This document shows, in pieces, positions 5,544 through 6,889 of a stretch of 6,889 nucleotides of DNA. Below the pieces are notes generated by a model, which worked only from the letters and a program-made list of their open reading frames with translations, had not been told where the DNA came from and did not search any database. Position 1 is the first letter of the stretch. Every line of letters begins with the position of its first letter. Location: the NCBI GenBank assembly GCA_937928195.1, contig CALEYZ010000104.1, positions 1 through 6,889 on the forward strand, read 5' to 3'. Source of the stretch: an uncultured Limnohabitans sp. Its GTDB lineage: Bacteria > Pseudomonadota > Gammaproteobacteria > Burkholderiales > Burkholderiaceae_C. A program made the position numbers and the translations under genes.

Positions 5544-6167
5544 TCAATCGCGCATGGCCGCCAAGTGCCGTGCAAAACGCTCGGAGGCCCACTCCATTTG
5601 GAGTACCAGTCGGTCAACCTTGGCTTTGAAAAAACGCCAGGCCATCAGGCAAGGGATGGCCACCAACAGACCCAAGGCGGTGTTGTACAGAGCAACCGAG
5701 ATGCCGTGCGCCAGCTCTACGGGTTGTTGTTGTCCGGGGGCTTGCAAACCAAACAACTCGATCATGCCAATGACCGTTCCAAACAAACCCAACAAGGGCG
5801 AAGCGGATGCCAAAGTGGCCAAAGCTGTCAGGTAGCGTTCTAAGCCCTGGGCTGCCATGCGGCCTTCCATTTCCATGCTTTCGCGCACATCTTGGTGACT
5901 GGCGGATGGATTGAGCGCCAGGGTTTGAAGACCAGCGGCAAAAATAGGACCCACAGATCCCATGCGAGCCAATTCCTGAATGGTGGTGTCTGACGGGAAG
6001 CCTTGGCGCGTACTGTCAATGGCTTTGTTCAGTGCGTTGGCTGGCAACACTTTGGTAGTCTGCAAGGCATAGACTCGCTCAAAAATAATGGCAAGTGCAA
6101 AAATGGAGCATAGGATCAAGGGCCAAATGGGCCAGCCTGCGGCTTGTATGATGCTTAACAAAATCAA
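5544..6167 (-). CDS. exbB: ExbB/TolQ/MotA family proton channel protein
   Basis: ExbB forms the multimeric inner-membrane proton channel around ExbD. The product is about 207 residues. A first membrane helix lies at about 12-34 (WPIWPLILCSIFALAIIFE), followed by a long cytoplasmic loop. A second helix lies at about 112-140 with ASPLLGLFGTVIGM (T131), and a third at about 152-179 with GISVALYNTALGLLVAIP (T163). T131 and T163 appear to match the pore threonines T148 and T181 of E. coli ExbB. No ATG is available at the N-terminus. TTG at 6167 or TTG at 6161 must be used; the second gives MLSIIQAAGWPIW and puts a weak GAAAG ribosome-binding sequence 7 bases upstream, so I slightly prefer 6161. 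It is first in the minus-strand operon and shorter than E. coli ExbB (244) at the N-terminus. No tonB is present in the window. Confidence 0.93.
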   Translation of the reverse strand: MILLSIIQAAGWPIWPLILCSIFALAIIFERVYALQTTKVLPANALNKAIDSTRQGFPSDTTIQELARMGSVGPIFAAGLQTLALNPSASHQDVRESMEMEGRMAAQGLERYLTALATLASASPLLGLFGTVIGMIELFGLQAPGQQQPVELAHGISVALYNTALGLLVAIPCLMAWRFFKAKVDRLVLQMEWASERFARHLAAMRD

Positions 6168-6223
6168 TCTTTCTACTTCTGGATTCAGTTTTGATTATGG
6201 CCGATGGAATTGTTCTTCAAATC

Positions 6224-6232
6224 TGTGGATAA
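6224..6232 (-). promoter_or_regulatory. DnaA box 9-mer (single site)
   Basis: TGTGGATAA is the exact reverse complement of the consensus DnaA box TTATCCACA. No second perfect box is nearby, so this is not a replication origin signature. It may be a regulatory DnaA site or a chance match. Confidence 0.4.
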
Positions 6233-6254
6233 CTTTGTGAAGAACCCTGCGCGA

Positions 6255-6273
6255 ATGCGCTTGGAAGGCGCAT
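6255..6273. repeat. ATGCGC/GCGCAT inverted repeat
   Basis: Perfect 6-bp arms (6255-6260 and 6268-6273) flank a 7-base spacer TTGGAAG in the exbB/xseA divergent region. It could be an operator for an unidentified regulator or a leader hairpin on the exbB transcript. No T tract follows on either strand. Confidence 0.4.
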
Positions 6274-6476
6274 GAATCTTGAGTTCTGTTTCAATGCTAC
6301 TTTTTTGAACAATTTTTTATTCAATAAAATCAATGAGTTATGCTGATGTATGTGCTTGTGTGATGGCTTGTGGTGCTATCAGGACTGCTATTCCGAAGCT
6401 GTGGACTCTTTGGTATTGAAAACACTGGCTTTTCTATGGAAATGATGCTGGAAACCGCAATAAATAAGGCTCTTTC

Positions 6477-6838
6477 ATGATGCGCATAGATTCTGAGCCA
6501 CGTGTTTGGTCTGTTGGTGCTTTGTGCCTTGCAATTGCAGACACTTTGAATGCACGCTTCAATCCCGTCAACGTCAAGGGCGAGATTTCTGGCTTTGCAC
6601 GCGCTGCCAGTGGGCATTGCTATTTCAACCTCAAGGATGACAGCGGTCAAATTCGCTGTGCCATGTTCAAACGGGCCGCCAGTGCTTTAGGGTTTATGCC
6701 CCGAGACGGTGAACTGGTAGAGGTGCGTGGCAAATTAGGCGTCTATGAAGCCAGGGGCGATTTACAACTGATTGTCGAGAGCATGCAGCGGGCAGGGCAA
6801 GGCGACTTGTTTGCGCAGTTCCTCAGGCTCAAAGCCAC
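6477..6838 (+). CDS. xseA: Exodeoxyribonuclease VII large subunit, N-terminal part (cut by adapter at the contig end)
   Basis: XseA with XseB forms exonuclease VII, which degrades single-stranded DNA from both ends. The first 120 residues cover the N-terminal OB-fold DNA-binding domain. PRVWSVGALCLAIADTL lies at residues 8-24, FNPVNVKGEISGFARAASGH at 28-47 and CYFNLKDDSGQIRCAMFKR at 48-66. VEVRGKLGVYEARGDLQL follows at 81-98 and ESMQRAGQGDLFAQFLRLKA at 101-120, the usual lead-in to the catalytic domain. The full protein is normally above 400 residues, so most of it is missing. Genomic sequence ends at 6838, after two bases of codon 121. The remaining in-frame residues DRKSVV and the stop codon come from sequencing adapter. 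ATG at 6477 has AAGG 7 bases upstream; a second ATG follows directly at 6480. It is divergent from exbB. Confidence 0.96.
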
Positions 6839-6889
6839 AGATCGGAAGAGCGTCGTGTAGGGAAAGAGTGTCTTCGCCTGTGTAGATCT
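6839..6889 (+). other. Illumina TruSeq P5-side adapter with i5 index (non-genomic contamination)
   Basis: The end begins AGATCGGAAGAGCGTCGTGT and continues to 6871 exactly as the reverse complement of the TruSeq read-1 adapter. Bases 6872-6879 (CTTCGCCT) occupy the i5 index position; the reverse complement AGGCGAAG is, from memory, the TruSeq index D505. Bases 6880-6889 (GTGTAGATCT) are the start of the P5 flow-cell sequence in reverse complement. All three parts are in the right order and spacing, so this is untrimmed adapter read-through at the contig end, not biology. Confidence 0.98.

Larger units (their letters stand above)
6168..6476. other. Divergent intergenic region between exbB and xseA
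   Basis: These 309 bases contain no convincing gene. They should hold the promoters of both the exbB operon and xseA, but no -35/-10 pair with good spacing stands out. The region contains a perfect DnaA-box 9-mer (6224-6232), a GC-rich hairpin (6255-6273) and an AT-rich segment (about 6299-6335). Near the right end is AAGG (6466-6469), the probable ribosome binding site of xseA, 7 bases before its ATG. Confidence 0.75.

Noticed and set aside
5325..5843. 172-aa and 158-aa open frames on the plus strand opposite exbB/exbD
   Set aside because: They are antisense to the membrane helices and conserved residues of ExbB and ExbD, are mutually overlapping and have no family resemblance.
6168..6476. 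Replication origin between exbB and xseA
   Set aside because: Only one DnaA box is perfect, and no dnaA, dnaN, gidA or parAB is nearby.
1..6838. CRISPR array, insertion sequence, prophage, tRNA or rRNA gene
   Set aside because: No spaced direct repeats, transposase-like frame, integrase, att-like repeat or structural RNA signature was seen; the gene content is housekeeping.
6840..6860. Natural C-terminus DRKSVV and stop codon of the xseA product
   Set aside because: These residues are the translation of the TruSeq adapter; the true gene continues beyond the contig.

Overview
The window is an ordinary chromosomal stretch of a betaproteobacterium, most likely order Burkholderiales and probably family Comamonadaceae. 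The basis is the style of the LexA, XseA, Adk and KdsB sequences and the gene order exbB-exbD-lpxK-ycaR-kdsB-adk. Base composition is moderate rather than very GC-rich, which would suit a freshwater lineage such as Limnohabitans; that placement is inference and was not tested by any search.

Layout, left to right. (1) Positions 1-121, minus strand: the first 40 codons of a gene resembling the D-2-hydroxyacid dehydrogenase family, cut by the window edge. (2) 122-220: a short gap holding three inverted repeats. (3) 221-517, minus: a small protein of unknown function with a good ribosome binding site. (4) 580-1251, minus: lexA, the SOS repressor. (5) 1252-1334: a divergent promoter region with two back-to-back LexA operators. 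(6) 1335-2315, plus: an L-asparaginase. (7) 2334-6167, minus: a six-gene run. In transcription order it is exbB, exbD (proton-driven inner-membrane energising complex), lpxK (lipid A 4'-kinase), a Trm112/UPF0434 protein, kdsB (CMP-Kdo synthetase) and adk (adenylate kinase). Most gaps are 4-20 bases, so exbB to kdsB looks like one operon; adk follows after 106 bases. (8) 6168-6476: a divergent intergenic region with a perfect DnaA-box 9-mer, a GC hairpin and an AT-rich stretch. (9) 6477-6838, plus: the 5' part of xseA, the large subunit of exonuclease VII.

How the genes fit together: lpxK and kdsB serve lipopolysaccharide synthesis (lipid A phosphorylation and Kdo activation). ExbB/ExbD couple the proton motive force to outer-membrane work. 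Adk handles adenine nucleotides. LexA controls the DNA-damage response, and its operators sit so close to the asparaginase start that the asparaginase may also respond to LexA.

The most important observation is technical. The last 51 bases (6839-6889) are not genomic DNA but an Illumina TruSeq P5-side adapter containing an 8-base i5 index. It truncates xseA artificially and adds the false C-terminal residues DRKSVV. I found no undescribed biological system. The real open points are the SOS operator shared with the asparaginase, the uncharacterised small protein downstream of lexA, and the hairpin-rich gap beside it.
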